From Bradyrhizobium sp. 138 (lineage in GTDB: Bacteria > Pseudomonadota > Alphaproteobacteria > Rhizobiales > Xanthobacteraceae): 64,000 bases of DNA. Each line of letters starts with the position of its first letter. Position 1 is the stretch's first letter. Of the stretch, positions 1 through 8,809 are shown in pieces. The stretch covers positions 480,001 to 544,000 of the forward strand of contig NZ_JADPKT010000003.1 of assembly GCF_023074075.1 (NCBI RefSeq). Direction: 5' to 3'. A program made the translations under genes and the position numbers. The notes beneath the pieces are model-generated. The model saw only the letters and a program-made list of their open reading frames with translations, was not told where the DNA came from and made no database searches.

Positions 1-454
1 ACGCCATGCCGTCCCAGGCGCCGCCCCAGGCCAGACCCTGCGCGATGCGCGCCAGCGCCAGCAGCCAGATCGCGGCAACGCCGATGTCGTGATAGCTCGG
101 CAGGAACGCCAGCGCGACGGTGGCGGTGCCGAGCAGGAACAGCGCCGAGATCAGCTTGGCCGTCTTGCCGTAGGCACGGTCGACCGTCATGAAAATGACG
201 GTGCCGATGGGGCGGGCCATGAAGGCCAGCGCGAAGATCATGAAGGAATAGAGCGTACCGGTCAGCTCGCTCGCGAACGGGAACACCAGGCGCGGGAACA
301 CGATCACCGAGGCGATCGCGAAAACGAAGAAGTCGAAGAATTCCGAGGTGCGGCCGATGATGACGCCGATGGCGATCTCGCCGGGACTGGCCTGGTCGTG
401 GCCGTGCTCGCCCGTGTGGAGGTCTGCCATTGCGGGGGTCTGTGCCGTCGCCAT
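1..454 (-). CDS. MFS transporter, metabolite:H+ symporter type (N-terminal part only)
   Basis: The reverse strand reads ATG at 454 and stays open to the window edge, giving about 151 residues; the C-terminal half lies outside. After a polar, His-containing N-terminus there are hydrophobic segments that read as transmembrane helices, with FDFFVF in the first helix and MARPIGTVIF in the loop region. This resembles the metabolite:H+ symporter branch of the major facilitator superfamily (inner-membrane carriers of organic acids or osmolytes). The substrate cannot be told. It is divergent from the cyo operon, and the 181-bp gap between them holds a perfect palindrome. Family confident, substrate unknown. 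Confidence 0.75.
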   Translation of the reverse strand, partial: MATAQTPAMADLHTGEHGHDQASPGEIAIGVIIGRTSEFFDFFVFAIASVIVFPRLVFPFASELTGTLYSFMIFALAFMARPIGTVIFMTVDRAYGKTAKLISALFLLGTATVALAFLPSYHDIGVAAIWLLALARIAQGLAWGGAWDGMA

Positions 455-548
455 GCGTGCGCCCTTAACGTCCTGAAAACCAAAGCCGACCGCCCGGCGG
501 GGCGCCAGGCAATCTGGCCCTGTCTGACCCAACATTTCGCACCGCAAC

Positions 549-567
549 ATTGGACAAATTGTCCAAT
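549..567. promoter_or_regulatory. Perfect 19-bp palindrome, candidate operator
   Basis: ATTGGACAA, one central base, then TTGTCCAAT: two perfect 9-bp arms. It lies in the divergent gap between the MFS transporter and cyoA, ending about 68 bp before the cyoA start. Shape and size fit the site of a dimeric repressor or activator. No regulator gene sits next to it, so the binding protein is unknown. Confidence 0.45.
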
Positions 568-635
568 GTCCGGATTGCTGCGCCGCAGCTACCCATTGGC
601 CCCGCAAAGGAAACTCATTCTCAAAGGCTCGGCCC

Positions 636-1796
636 GTGTCTCGTCTCAAGATCCTGGCGCTACTACCTCTGGCTGCTGCGCTCAGCGGCTGCGACTACGT
701 CGTGCTGGCGCCAGCCGGCGATATCGCAGCGCAACAGCGCGACCTCGTCATCATCTCCACCGTCCTGATGCTCCTGATCGTCGTCCCCGTGATGGCGCTG
801 ACGGTGCTGTTCGCCTGGCGCTATCGCCAGTCCAACACGGACGCCCGCTACGAGCCGGATTGGGACCACTCGACCAAGCTCGAGCTGGTGATCTGGTCGG
901 CCCCGCTTCTGATCATCGTTTGCCTGGGCGCGCTGACCTGGATGGGCACGCATCTGCTCGACCCCTATCGCACGCTCGGCCGCATCCATGCGGAGCGCGC
1001 CGTGGACCAGTCCAAGGCGCCGCTCGAGGTCGACGTCGTCGCGCTCGACTGGAAGTGGCTCTTTATCTATCCGGACTACGGCATCGCCACCGTCAACGAG
1101 CTCGCAGCTCCGGTCGATCGTCCGATCAAATTCCGCATCACGGCGTCCTCGGTGATGAACTCATTCTACATCCCCGCGCTCGCCGGTCAGATCTACGCGA
1201 TGCCGGGCATGGAGACCAAGCTCCATGCCGTCGTCAACCACGCCGGCACCTATAAGGGCTTCTCGGCGAACTACAGCGGCGCCGGCTTCTCCGGCATGCA
1301 CTTCAACTTTTGGGGTCTCGACGACAAGGGCTTTGACGCCTGGATCGCCAGCGCCAAATCCGCCGGCGGCTCGCTCGGCCGCGCCGAATATCTCCAGCTC
1401 GAAAAGCCGAGCCAGAACGAGCCGGTGCGCCGCTGGGGCACCGTCGATGCCGATCTCTACCGCCTGATTCTCAACATGTGCGTCGAGACCGGCAAGATGT
1501 GCCAGAGCGAGATGATGGCGATCGACGCCAAGGGCGGCGCCGGCCACCAGGGCCTGAACAACACGCTGCCGCTGGCCTACGACAAATACGCCCGCCGCGG
1601 CACCGCGCTTGGACCGGAGCCGAGCTTCGTCGCCGGCACCTGCACGCCAGATGCGCCGCAGGGCAAGACCACCGCCTCCATCACGGCACCCGTCGACACC
1701 GCGCCGCTGCTCGGCGCCGGCCTGAAGCGGCCATCCTTCACGCCGCTGAAGTCCTCGTCCTTCTTCCTCGGACAGCGTCCGAAGTCTGACTCCTAA
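636..1796 (+). CDS. cyoA: Cytochrome bo3 ubiquinol oxidase subunit II
   Basis: Subunit II of the quinol-oxidising haem-copper oxidase, membrane-anchored with a periplasmic cupredoxin-like domain. The GTG start at 636 gives 386 aa. The N-terminus is a lipoprotein signal with lipobox LSGC, so the mature protein should be acylated at Cys19, as in CyoA. Two hydrophobic helices follow (about residues 37-60 and 84-105), then the soluble domain. The CuA ligands of cytochrome c oxidases are not evident, consistent with quinol as donor. It is first of cyoABCD, with 11 bp before cyoB. The C-terminal tail after about residue 300 carries extra Cys residues and is longer than in E. coli CyoA. Confidence 0.95.
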   Translation: MSRLKILALLPLAAALSGCDYVVLAPAGDIAAQQRDLVIISTVLMLLIVVPVMALTVLFAWRYRQSNTDARYEPDWDHSTKLELVIWSAPLLIIVCLGALTWMGTHLLDPYRTLGRIHAERAVDQSKAPLEVDVVALDWKWLFIYPDYGIATVNELAAPVDRPIKFRITASSVMNSFYIPALAGQIYAMPGMETKLHAVVNHAGTYKGFSANYSGAGFSGMHFNFWGLDDKGFDAWIASAKSAGGSLGRAEYLQLEKPSQNEPVRRWGTVDADLYRLILNMCVETGKMCQSEMMAIDAKGGAGHQGLNNTLPLAYDKYARRGTALGPEPSFVAGTCTPDAPQGKTTASITAPVDTAPLLGAGLKRPSFTPLKSSSFFLGQRPKSDS

Positions 1797-1807
1797 AGAG
1801 AGTTCGC

Positions 1808-3805
1808 ATGTCTCCTGATCTTCTCAAGCTCATCTTCGGCCGGCTCGGCTTCGAATCGCTGCCGCTGCACGAGCCGATCGTCGTCGGCACCTTCGCGGTG
1901 GTCGCGCTCGGCGGCGCCGCGCTGCTCGGCGGTCTCACCTATTTCCGTCTCTGGGGCTACCTCTGGCGCGAGTGGTTCACCACCGTCGACCACAAGCGCA
2001 TCGGCATCATGTACATGATCCTCGGCATCGTGATGCTGCTGCGCGGCTTTGCCGACGCGCTGATGATGCGCGGCCAGCAGATGCTGGCGTTCAATGGCTC
2101 CGAAGGCTATCTCAACGCCCACCACTACGACCAGGTCTTCACCGCCCACGGCGTGATCATGATCTTCTTCGTGGCGATGCCGCTGGTCACCGGCCTGATG
2201 AACTACGTCGTGCCGCTGCAGATCGGCGCGCGCGACGTGTCGTTCCCGTTCCTGAACAATTTCAGCTTCTGGATGACGGTTGGCGGCGCGGTGCTGGTGA
2301 TGGCCTCGCTGTTCATCGGCGAGTTCGCCCGCACCGGCTGGCTGGCTTATCCGCCGCTGTCGAACATCGGCTACAGTCCCGATGTCGGCGTCGACTATTA
2401 CATCTGGGCACTGCAGGTCGCAGGCGTCGGCACGACACTATCCGGCATCAACCTGATCTGCACCATCGTCAAGCTGCGCTGCCCCGGCATGACCATGATG
2501 AAGATGCCGGTGTTCACCTGGACCTCGCTCTGCACCAACGTGCTGATCGTCGCCTCCTTCCCGGTCCTGACCGTCGTGCTCGCGCTGCTGTCGCTCGACC
2601 GCTATGTCGGCACCAACTTCTTCACGAACGATTTCGGCGGCAGCCCGATGATGTACGTGAACCTGATCTGGATCTGGGGCCATCCCGAAGTCTACATCCT
2701 GGTCCTCCCGGCCTTCGGCATCTTCTCTGAGGTGACCTCGACCTTCTCCGGCAAGCGGCTGTTCGGCTACACCTCGATGGTCTACGCCACCGTCGTCATC
2801 ACCATCCTGTCGTACCTGGTCTGGCTGCATCACTTCTTCACGATGGGTTCGGGCGCCAGCGTCAACTCGTTCTTCGGCATCACCACGATGATCATCTCGA
2901 TCCCGACGGGCGCGAAGATGTTCAACTGGCTGTTCACGATGTATCGCGGCCGTATCCGCTACGAGCTGCCGATGATGTGGACCATCGCCTTCATGCTGAC
3001 CTTCGTGATCGGCGGCATGACCGGCGTGCTGCTGGCGGTGCCACCGGCCGACTTCGTGCTGCACAACAGCCTGTTCCTGATCGCGCACTTCCACAACGTG
3101 ATCATCGGCGGCGTGGTGTTCGGCGCGTTCGCCGGCATCACCTACTGGTTTCCGAAGGCGTTCGGCTTCAAGCTCGATCCGTTCTGGGGCAAGATGTCGT
3201 TCTGGTTCTGGGTCACCGGCTTCTACCTCGCCTTCATGCCGCTCTACGTGCTCGGCCTGATGGGCGTGACTCGCCGCCTGCGCGTGTTCGACGATCCGTC
3301 CCTGCAGATCTGGTTCGTCATCGCCGCGATCGGCGCCGGCCTCGTCTTCCTCGGCATTCTCAGCATGCTGGTGCAGTTCGCGGTCAGCTTCCTCAGGCGC
3401 GAGCAGCTCAAGGACGTCACCGGCGATCCCTGGGATGCGCGCACGCTGGAATGGGCGACCTCCTCGCCGCCGCCGGACTACAACTTCGCCTTCACCCCCG
3501 TCGTTCACGACAATGACGCGTGGTGGGACATGAAGCGCCGGGGCTACCAGCGTCCGCTCACCGGGTTCAGGCCGATCCACATGCCCAGCAGCACCGGCAC
3601 CGGCATCATCCTCGCCGGCCTCGCCACCGCGATGGGATTTGGCCTGATCTGGTACATCTGGTGGCTGGCGGCGTTGAGCTTCATCGCGATGCTCGCCGTC
3701 GGCATCGGTCACACCTTCAACTATCACCGCGACTTCGACATTCCGGCTGAAGACGTCATCCGGACCGAGGACGCGCGCACCAAGCTGCTCGCCGGAGCCA
3801 AGTAA
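1808..3805 (+). CDS. cyoB: Cytochrome bo3 ubiquinol oxidase subunit I
   Basis: Catalytic subunit that reduces O2 to water at the haem o3-CuB centre and pumps protons. It has 665 aa, the normal CyoB length, with about 15 hydrophobic helices. Ligand motifs seen: FTAHGVIM (low-spin haem His), [12 protein letters not shown] (CuB His and the cross-linked Tyr), HHFFT (two CuB His) and [12 protein letters not shown] (high- and low-spin haem His). The ATG at 1808 follows an AGAG-type ribosome site. The stop codon abuts the cyoC ATG directly. Confidence 0.97.
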   Translation: MSPDLLKLIFGRLGFESLPLHEPIVVGTFAVVALGGAALLGGLTYFRLWGYLWREWFTTVDHKRIGIMYMILGIVMLLRGFADALMMRGQQMLAFNGSEGYLNAHHYDQVFTAHGVIMIFFVAMPLVTGLMNYVVPLQIGARDVSFPFLNNFSFWMTVGGAVLVMASLFIGEFARTGWLAYPPLSNIGYSPDVGVDYYIWALQVAGVGTTLSGINLICTIVKLRCPGMTMMKMPVFTWTSLCTNVLIVASFPVLTVVLALLSLDRYVGTNFFTNDFGGSPMMYVNLIWIWGHPEVYILVLPAFGIFSEVTSTFSGKRLFGYTSMVYATVVITILSYLVWLHHFFTMGSGASVNSFFGITTMIISIPTGAKMFNWLFTMYRGRIRYELPMMWTIAFMLTFVIGGMTGVLLAVPPADFVLHNSLFLIAHFHNVIIGGVVFGAFAGITYWFPKAFGFKLDPFWGKMSFWFWVTGFYLAFMPLYVLGLMGVTRRLRVFDDPSLQIWFVIAAIGAGLVFLGILSMLVQFAVSFLRREQLKDVTGDPWDARTLEWATSSPPPDYNFAFTPVVHDNDAWWDMKRRGYQRPLTGFRPIHMPSSTGTGIILAGLATAMGFGLIWYIWWLAALSFIAMLAVGIGHTFNYHRDFDIPAEDVIRTEDARTKLLAGAK

Positions 3806-4435
3806 ATGACTGTTGCCGTCAATCCCTCCCAAACCGGCGAGCCGGTCTTCTACCTCGCCGACGAACACCCGCATCCGGAAGGCTGGAGCACCTCGCTCGG
3901 CTTCTGGATCTACCTGATGAGCGACTGCCTCATCTTCGCGATCCTGTTCGCCACCTTCGGCGTGCTCGGCGGCAATTACGCCGCCGGCCCGGCGCCGAAG
4001 GACCTGTTCGACCTCAATTTGGTCGCGGTGAACACCTCGATGCTGCTGCTGTCGTCGATCACCTACGGCTTCGCCATGCTGACGATGCAGCAGAACAAGA
4101 TCGCGCAGACGCAAGTCTGGCTGGCGATCACCGGCCTGTTCGGCCTCGCCTTCATCGGCATCGAGCTCACCGAGTTCGCCCACATGATCCATGAGGGCGC
4201 GACGCCCCAGCGCAGCGCCTTCCTGTCTGCCTTCTTCACCCTGGTCGGCACCCACGGCCTGCACGTCTCCTGCGGCCTGATCTGGCTGGTGACGCTGATG
4301 GTGCAGGTCCAGAAGTTCGGCCTGATCGAGGCCAACCGCCGCCGTCTGATGTGCCTGTCGATGTTCTGGCACTTCCTCGACGTGGTCTGGATCGGCGTCT
4401 TCACCTTCGTCTATCTTCTGGGAGTTCTGCGATGA
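3806..4435 (+). CDS. cyoC: Cytochrome bo3 ubiquinol oxidase subunit III
   Basis: Five-helix membrane subunit of the bo3 oxidase, 209 aa. Typical features are the polar N-terminus, GFWIYLMSDC in helix 1, and the HGLHV segment in the later part. Its ATG begins on the base after the cyoB stop, and its TGA overlaps the cyoD ATG (ATGA), which suggests translational coupling through the operon. Confidence 0.95.
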   Translation: MTVAVNPSQTGEPVFYLADEHPHPEGWSTSLGFWIYLMSDCLIFAILFATFGVLGGNYAAGPAPKDLFDLNLVAVNTSMLLLSSITYGFAMLTMQQNKIAQTQVWLAITGLFGLAFIGIELTEFAHMIHEGATPQRSAFLSAFFTLVGTHGLHVSCGLIWLVTLMVQVQKFGLIEANRRRLMCLSMFWHFLDVVWIGVFTFVYLLGVLR

Positions 4436-4812
4436 ACACCGATACCCACGCCGCCAACGCGGACGACCACCACCACGAAGGCGGCCATGCCCACGGCACG
4501 TTCTCGAGCTATGTGCTCGGCTTCGTGCTCTCGGTCGTGCTCACCGCGATCCCGTTCTGGCTGGTGATGAGCGGCGCGCTGCCGAGCAAGCAGATCACCG
4601 CACTCGTCATCATGGCCTTCGCGGTCGTGCAGATCGTCGTGCACATGATCTACTTCCTGCACATGAACACGACGTCCGAGAACGGCTGGAGCATGATGGC
4701 CCTGATCTTCACCATCGTCATGGTGGTGATCGCGCTGTCGGGTTCGCTGTGGGTGATGAGCCATCTCAACAGCAACATGATGCCGATGCATCAGATGAGC
4801 GGAATGAAGTGA
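4432..4812 (+). CDS. cyoD: Cytochrome bo3 ubiquinol oxidase subunit IV
   Basis: Small three-helix subunit thought to help assemble the CuB site. The ATG at 4432 overlaps the cyoC stop and gives 126 aa; an upstream in-frame extension inside cyoC is not needed. The His-rich N-terminus (DDHHHEGGHAHG) and the IYFLHM motif in the second helix are typical of CyoD. The Met-rich end (MMPMHQM) may bind copper, but that is inference. No cyoE (haem o synthase) follows, so that function must be encoded elsewhere. Confidence 0.93.
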   Translation: MNTDTHAANADDHHHEGGHAHGTFSSYVLGFVLSVVLTAIPFWLVMSGALPSKQITALVIMAFAVVQIVVHMIYFLHMNTTSENGWSMMALIFTIVMVVIALSGSLWVMSHLNSNMMPMHQMSGMK

Positions 4813-5669
4813 GCGAGGTGAGGACCGTGACGAGCAAGGCAAAAGGGATGCGTGGCCATGCTGCGCGCCCTTCCCTGTGGCTCACGGCCCTCTCGCTCAT
4901 GGCCTTTGTGACCCTGATCGCGCTCGGCATCTGGCAGATCGAGCGGCGCGCCTGGAAGCTGGCGCTGATCGACCGGGTCGAGCAACGCGTTCATGCCCCG
5001 GCGGCGCCGATCCCCTCGCCCGCTTCGTGGTCCGCGGTCTCCGCCGCAAACGACGAATACAGGCATGTCAGCGTCGCCGGCCGCTTCCTGCATGATCGCG
5101 AGACGCTGGTTCAGGCCGTCACCGAGGAAGGCCCGGGCTATTGGGTGCTGACGCCGCTTCTGCGCGACGACGGCACGCAAATCCTGGTCAACCGCGGCTT
5201 CGTGCCGTCGGAGCGGCGCGAGGCATCGACGCGCAAGGACAGCAATCCGGATGGCCCGATCGAGATCACCGGCCTGCTCCGCATGACCGAGCCCAAAGGC
5301 GGGTTCCTCCGAAACAACGTGCCCCAGCACAACCGCTGGTACTCGCGGGATGTCGCAGGGATCGCGGCGGCCCGCGGTCTCCACGATGTCGCGCCCTTCT
5401 TCGTCGATGCCGGCGCCGGATCACAAATTGCCGGCGGTCCGATCGGCGGATTGACCGTGATCCGCTTTCCCAATAACCACCTGATCTACGCGCTGACGTG
5501 GTTTGCCCTGGCCTTCATGCTGGCCGGCAGGCTTTTCGTCACATTCGGCGGCGGGCTGTTCCGCCGCAAGAGAGCCTTGAAGGGCTTCGTCCACGAACCG
5601 GCCGGCGGCTTAGGTGCCACCGCGCACAGGACGGGATCAGATGCTGGAACGATCGTCGAACAGGCCTGA
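4809..5669 (+). CDS. SURF1 family oxidase assembly protein
   Basis: Two-helix membrane protein of the SURF1/Shy1 family, which helps insert haem a or o into terminal oxidase subunit I. The GTG at 4809 overlaps the cyoD stop (GTGA) and gives 286 aa. One transmembrane helix lies near residues 25-45, followed by the family motif LGIWQIERRAWK; a second lies near the C-terminus (YALTWFALAFMLAG). Loop motifs VNRGFVP and PNNHLIYA are typical. SURF1 is best known from aa3 oxidases; its place here implies service to the bo3 oxidase. It overlaps the next kinase gene by 29 bp. Confidence 0.88.
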   Translation: MSEVRTVTSKAKGMRGHAARPSLWLTALSLMAFVTLIALGIWQIERRAWKLALIDRVEQRVHAPAAPIPSPASWSAVSAANDEYRHVSVAGRFLHDRETLVQAVTEEGPGYWVLTPLLRDDGTQILVNRGFVPSERREASTRKDSNPDGPIEITGLLRMTEPKGGFLRNNVPQHNRWYSRDVAGIAAARGLHDVAPFFVDAGAGSQIAGGPIGGLTVIRFPNNHLIYALTWFALAFMLAGRLFVTFGGGLFRRKRALKGFVHEPAGGLGATAHRTGSDAGTIVEQA

Positions 5670-7044
5670 CGACGGGAAGACGCTTTCCCAAACAATTGCG
5701 CATGGCGGGCTGGCCGTCACGCTGCAATCGCAGGCAGATGCGCGCAGCGAGCTGATCGGTGCTGCGCCGACCGACGACGAGACCAATCGCAAGAACATGG
5801 CGCTGCTGATCCAGCTGCGCTGGACCGCGGTGGTCGGCCAGATCGTGACCATCGGCGGCGTGCATTTTGGTCTCGGCATTCCCCTGCCGCTGGAGCGGAT
5901 GGGCGCGGTGATCGGCGCGCTGGTGCTGCTCAACGTCTCCAGCCTGATCTGGGTGCGCCATCGCGCCGCGATCACCAACAACGAGCTGCTGGTCGCCCTG
6001 ATGCTTGATGTCGCCGCGCTGACCGCGCAGCTTTATCTCAGCGGCGGTGCCACCAACCCCTTCACCTCGCTGTTCCTGCTGCAGGTGACGCTCGGCGCGG
6101 TGCTGCTCGATGCCCGCTCGACCTGGTCGCTGGTCGCGCTGACCTGCGCAAGCTTTGTCTGGCTGACGCTGGCATACCGCCCGCTCGACCTGCCGCCCAA
6201 CCCGTTGAGCGAGACTTACACGCTCACGGTCGCCGGCATGCTGCTGGGCTTCGTGCTCAATGCCGTGCTGCTGGTCGTGTTCGTCACCCGCATCAATCGA
6301 AATCTGCGCGAGCGCGACGCACATCTGGCGGCATTCCGCCAGCATGCCGCCGAGCAGGACCACATCGTGCGCATGGGTCTGCTCGCCTCCGGCGCAGCGC
6401 ATGAACTCGGCACGCCGCTGGCCTCGCTCTCGGTCATCCTCAGCGACTGGCGCCGCATGCCGGATCTTGCCGGCGATCAGGAGCTCGCCGAGGACCTCGC
6501 GGAGATGGAGACCTCGCTGCAACGCTGCAAGTCGATCGTGACCGGCATCCTGGTCTCGGCAGGCGAAGCGCGCGGCGAAGGCTCCTCGCCGACGACGGTA
6601 ACGGCGTTCATGACCGCGCTGGTGGAAGAGTGGCGCAACGCGCGCTCGGCGCGGACGCTTTACTTCGTCAACACGTTCGGGACGGACGTAGCGATCGTCT
6701 CCGACATCGCGCTGAAGCAGGTGATCTTCAACGTGCTCGACAATGCCTATGAGGTCTCGCGCGACTGGGTCGAGCTCGTGGCCGAGCGCGAGGGCGACAA
6801 CCTCGTGCTGTCGATCAGCGATCGCGGCCCGGGCTTTGCGCCGGAGATGCTGGCGCAGCTCGGAAAGCCCTATCAGTCGAGCAAGGGCCGCGCCGGCGGC
6901 GGGCTCGGACTGTTCCTGGTGGTGAACGTGGTGCGCAAGCTGGGCGGCAGCGTCACCGCCGAGAACCACAGAAAGCGGGGCGCCACCGTGCGCCTGACGC
7001 TGCCGCTCGCAACGCTGGCGATCGGAGGGAATTTTGACGCCTGA
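5641..7044 (+). CDS. regB: RegB/PrrB/ActS-family redox sensor histidine kinase
   Basis: Membrane sensor kinase that in relatives reads quinone redox state and oxygen to control respiration, photosynthesis or nitrogen fixation. The ATG at 5641 gives 467 aa. There are about six helices in residues 45-220; between two of them lies GGATNPF, the family's ubiquinone-binding heptapeptide. The H-box reads GAAHELGTPLASL (phospho-His). The redox-active Cys of RegB corresponds to the Cys in QRCKSI. The ATPase shows N (NVLDNAYE), DRGPGF and GGGLGLF boxes. It sits directly behind cyoABCD-surf1 and overlaps regA, so oxidase and redox sensor are probably co-transcribed. Confidence 0.9.
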   Translation: MLERSSNRPDDGKTLSQTIAHGGLAVTLQSQADARSELIGAAPTDDETNRKNMALLIQLRWTAVVGQIVTIGGVHFGLGIPLPLERMGAVIGALVLLNVSSLIWVRHRAAITNNELLVALMLDVAALTAQLYLSGGATNPFTSLFLLQVTLGAVLLDARSTWSLVALTCASFVWLTLAYRPLDLPPNPLSETYTLTVAGMLLGFVLNAVLLVVFVTRINRNLRERDAHLAAFRQHAAEQDHIVRMGLLASGAAHELGTPLASLSVILSDWRRMPDLAGDQELAEDLAEMETSLQRCKSIVTGILVSAGEARGEGSSPTTVTAFMTALVEEWRNARSARTLYFVNTFGTDVAIVSDIALKQVIFNVLDNAYEVSRDWVELVAEREGDNLVLSISDRGPGFAPEMLAQLGKPYQSSKGRAGGGLGLFLVVNVVRKLGGSVTAENHRKRGATVRLTLPLATLAIGGNFDA

Positions 7045-7567
7045 CCGTTCGCTCATCGTCGTCGAGGACGATGCCGGCTTTGCGCGCACGCTGAAGCGCT
7101 CGTTCGAGCGCCGCGACTATGATGTCGTGCTGGCCGCCTCGATCGAAGAGGTGCGCCAGGTGCTGGAGGAGCGCTCGTTCAGCCATGCCGTGGTCGACCT
7201 CAAGCTCGGCGGCGCCTCGGGCCTCGCCTGCGTCGAGCTCTTGCACACCCATGACCCCGATATGCTGATCGTGGTGCTGACAGGCTTTGCCAGCATTGCC
7301 ACCGCCGTCGAGGCGATCAAGCTGGGCGCCTGCCATTATCTGGCAAAACCCTCGAACACCGACGACATCGAAGCCGCCTTCACCAAGGCCGAGGGGAATA
7401 CCGAGGTCGCGCTGGATGCGCGGCCGACCTCGATCAAGACGCTGGAATGGGAGCGCATCCACCAGACCCTGATCGAGACCGAGTTCAACATCTCGGAGGC
7501 GGCCCGCCGGCTTGGCATGCACCGCAGGACGCTGGCGAGGAAGCTCGAGAAGCGGCCCGTGAAGTAG
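7034..7567 (+). CDS. regA: RegA/PrrA/ActR-family response regulator
   Basis: DNA-binding partner of the preceding kinase, 177 aa. The start is TTG at 7034, overlapping the kinase stop by 11 bp and preceded by GGAGGG; no better ATG exists before the receiver domain. The receiver has the acidic pair (VEDDAG), phospho-Asp in AVVDLKLGG, Thr in VVLTGFAS and Lys in YLAKPS. The run ASIATAVEAIKLGA is a family hallmark. The C-terminal Fis-type helix-turn-helix (SEAARRLGMHRRTLARKL) matches RegA but has Ala-Arg-Lys where many relatives have Gln-Arg-Ile/Lys. Confidence 0.9.
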   Translation: MTPDRSLIVVEDDAGFARTLKRSFERRDYDVVLAASIEEVRQVLEERSFSHAVVDLKLGGASGLACVELLHTHDPDMLIVVLTGFASIATAVEAIKLGACHYLAKPSNTDDIEAAFTKAEGNTEVALDARPTSIKTLEWERIHQTLIETEFNISEAARRLGMHRRTLARKLEKRPVK

Positions 7568-7593
7568 GAGGAGCGCATCGAGGCTCCTCCTTG
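7566..7593 (+). terminator. Hairpin between convergent regA and GST genes
   Basis: AGGAGGAGC, an 8-base loop, then GCTCCTCCT: perfect 9-bp stem that begins at the regA stop codon. The following run of T is short, so it is a moderate intrinsic terminator. It may serve both convergent genes. Confidence 0.5.
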
Positions 7594-7597
7594 TTCC

Positions 7598-8302
7598 CTA
7601 TTTGCCGAACCGCGCAATCAATTCGGCCAGCGCGACCTGGCCTTGGCACGATCCCGTTCCCGGATCGGAGCCGCCGTCCTCCAGAGCGGCGGCGTAGAGG
7701 ACCGCGGGATCGGCTTCGAGGCGCGCTCGCAACGCCGCCAGCTTCGGCCAGCGGCTCCTCTCCGCAACCGCGTGGAAGTCGAGCCAGCGCGCGACGCCGA
7801 CAAGCAAGGCATCGGCAAGGGTCGGCCGGTCCCCGAGCAGGAATTCCCGCGATTCGATCATCCCTTCGAGCTTGTCATGACGCTCGATGACCCTTGCGGT
7901 GCCAAAGGCGCGCAGGACCGACTTCGTGGCGGACTCCATGGCTTCGGCTTCCATTGCGGCCCACAGCGGTGCGAAGGCGGCGGTGAAACCGGTATTCACG
8001 AACGCCATGAGCTGATGCATGCGATCGGCTTGCCGCGATAAGGGATCGAAGCTGATCCGCCGCTCGATATCCCTGGCCTCTAACCAGCCCGCGATCGCCA
8101 TCGTTTCCGTCAGCAGCTCGCCCTGCTCGGTGATGAACACTGGCGTCTCATGCCGCGGATTGATGCGGGCGTATGACGGGCCTCGCATCTCGCCCATCAT
8201 GTCGACCCGACACAGCCGATATGGCTTACCCAGCCATTCGAGAGCCGCAACGAGCCCCATGGAGCTTCCCTTCGGGAAGCCGTAGAGTAGAATTGGGTCC
8301 AT
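7598..8302 (-). CDS. Glutathione S-transferase family protein
   Basis: Cytosolic GST-fold protein, 234 aa from the ATG at 8302, preceded by GGAG. The N-terminal thioredoxin-like domain begins ILLYGFPKGSS, where a Ser could activate glutathione; ETPVFI carries the cis-Pro and LLTETMAI the Glu-Thr pair that holds the glutathione gamma-glutamyl group. The C-terminal helical domain contains the DRPTLADALL signature (N-capping box and hydrophobic staple). It is divergent from an HxlR regulator, a common pairing for electrophile or oxidant response. Substrate unknown. Confidence 0.85.
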   Translation of the reverse strand: MDPILLYGFPKGSSMGLVAALEWLGKPYRLCRVDMMGEMRGPSYARINPRHETPVFITEQGELLTETMAIAGWLEARDIERRISFDPLSRQADRMHQLMAFVNTGFTAAFAPLWAAMEAEAMESATKSVLRAFGTARVIERHDKLEGMIESREFLLGDRPTLADALLVGVARWLDFHAVAERSRWPKLAALRARLEADPAVLYAAALEDGGSDPGTGSCQGQVALAELIARFGK

Positions 8303-8377
8303 GATCCATTCTCCGTGATTTCTGATGATCACGCTGCGCAGCGGTGATGCGACCCTAGTCGCTCGTCGCATCAAGTA

Positions 8378-8396
8378 AATTACGAACTTTTTTGTA
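8378..8396. promoter_or_regulatory. Candidate regulator site between GST and hxlR
   Basis: The 108-bp divergent gap contains a TTAC ... GTAA inverted pair around an A/T-rich centre, shortly before the GGAGG ribosome site of the HxlR gene. HxlR proteins often bind such imperfect repeats at their own promoters. The arms are only 4 bp, so this is a weak call. Confidence 0.2.
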
Positions 8397-8410
8397 ACCT
8401 GGAGGCGCCG

Positions 8411-8782
8411 ATGAAGGATCTCGTGTCGAGATGTCCTATCGAGGAAGTGATGCAGATTCTGAGCGGTCGCTGGCCGACGCTGCTGATCTATTATTTGAAG
8501 CAGGGCACCAAGCGCTTCAGCGACTTGCGCCGGGACAATCCGACCATCTCGCACAGAATGCTCGCACTCGAGCTTCGCAAGCTGGAGGACGCCGGCATCA
8601 TAAGCCGCACTGAATTCGGCGGATACCCGCTGCGCGTGGAGTACGATCTGACGCCCGCCGGTCACGCGGTCGTTCCATTGATCGACGCCTTGGGAAACTG
8701 GTGGACGTCGGTTGCAGCGGCGGCTGACGGAGAAAGCCGTCGGGATGAAATCGGCGTCTCGGCAAGGACGCAGCGGACTTGA
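8411..8782 (+). CDS. HxlR family transcriptional regulator
   Basis: Winged-helix dimeric regulator, 123 aa; the ATG at 8411 follows GGAGG. Family features: an N-terminal Cys (SRCPIEEVM) that in some members senses electrophiles, the core SGRWPTLLIYYL, recognition region ISHRMLALELRKLEDAG, and the wing plus YDLTPAGHAVVPLI. Being divergent from the GST gene suggests it controls that gene and itself. The inducing signal is not visible. Confidence 0.88.
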   Translation: MKDLVSRCPIEEVMQILSGRWPTLLIYYLKQGTKRFSDLRRDNPTISHRMLALELRKLEDAGIISRTEFGGYPLRVEYDLTPAGHAVVPLIDALGNWWTSVAAAADGESRRDEIGVSARTQRT

Positions 8783-8809
8783 AGCGAAGGCCCAAACGAG
8801 GAGACTGCC

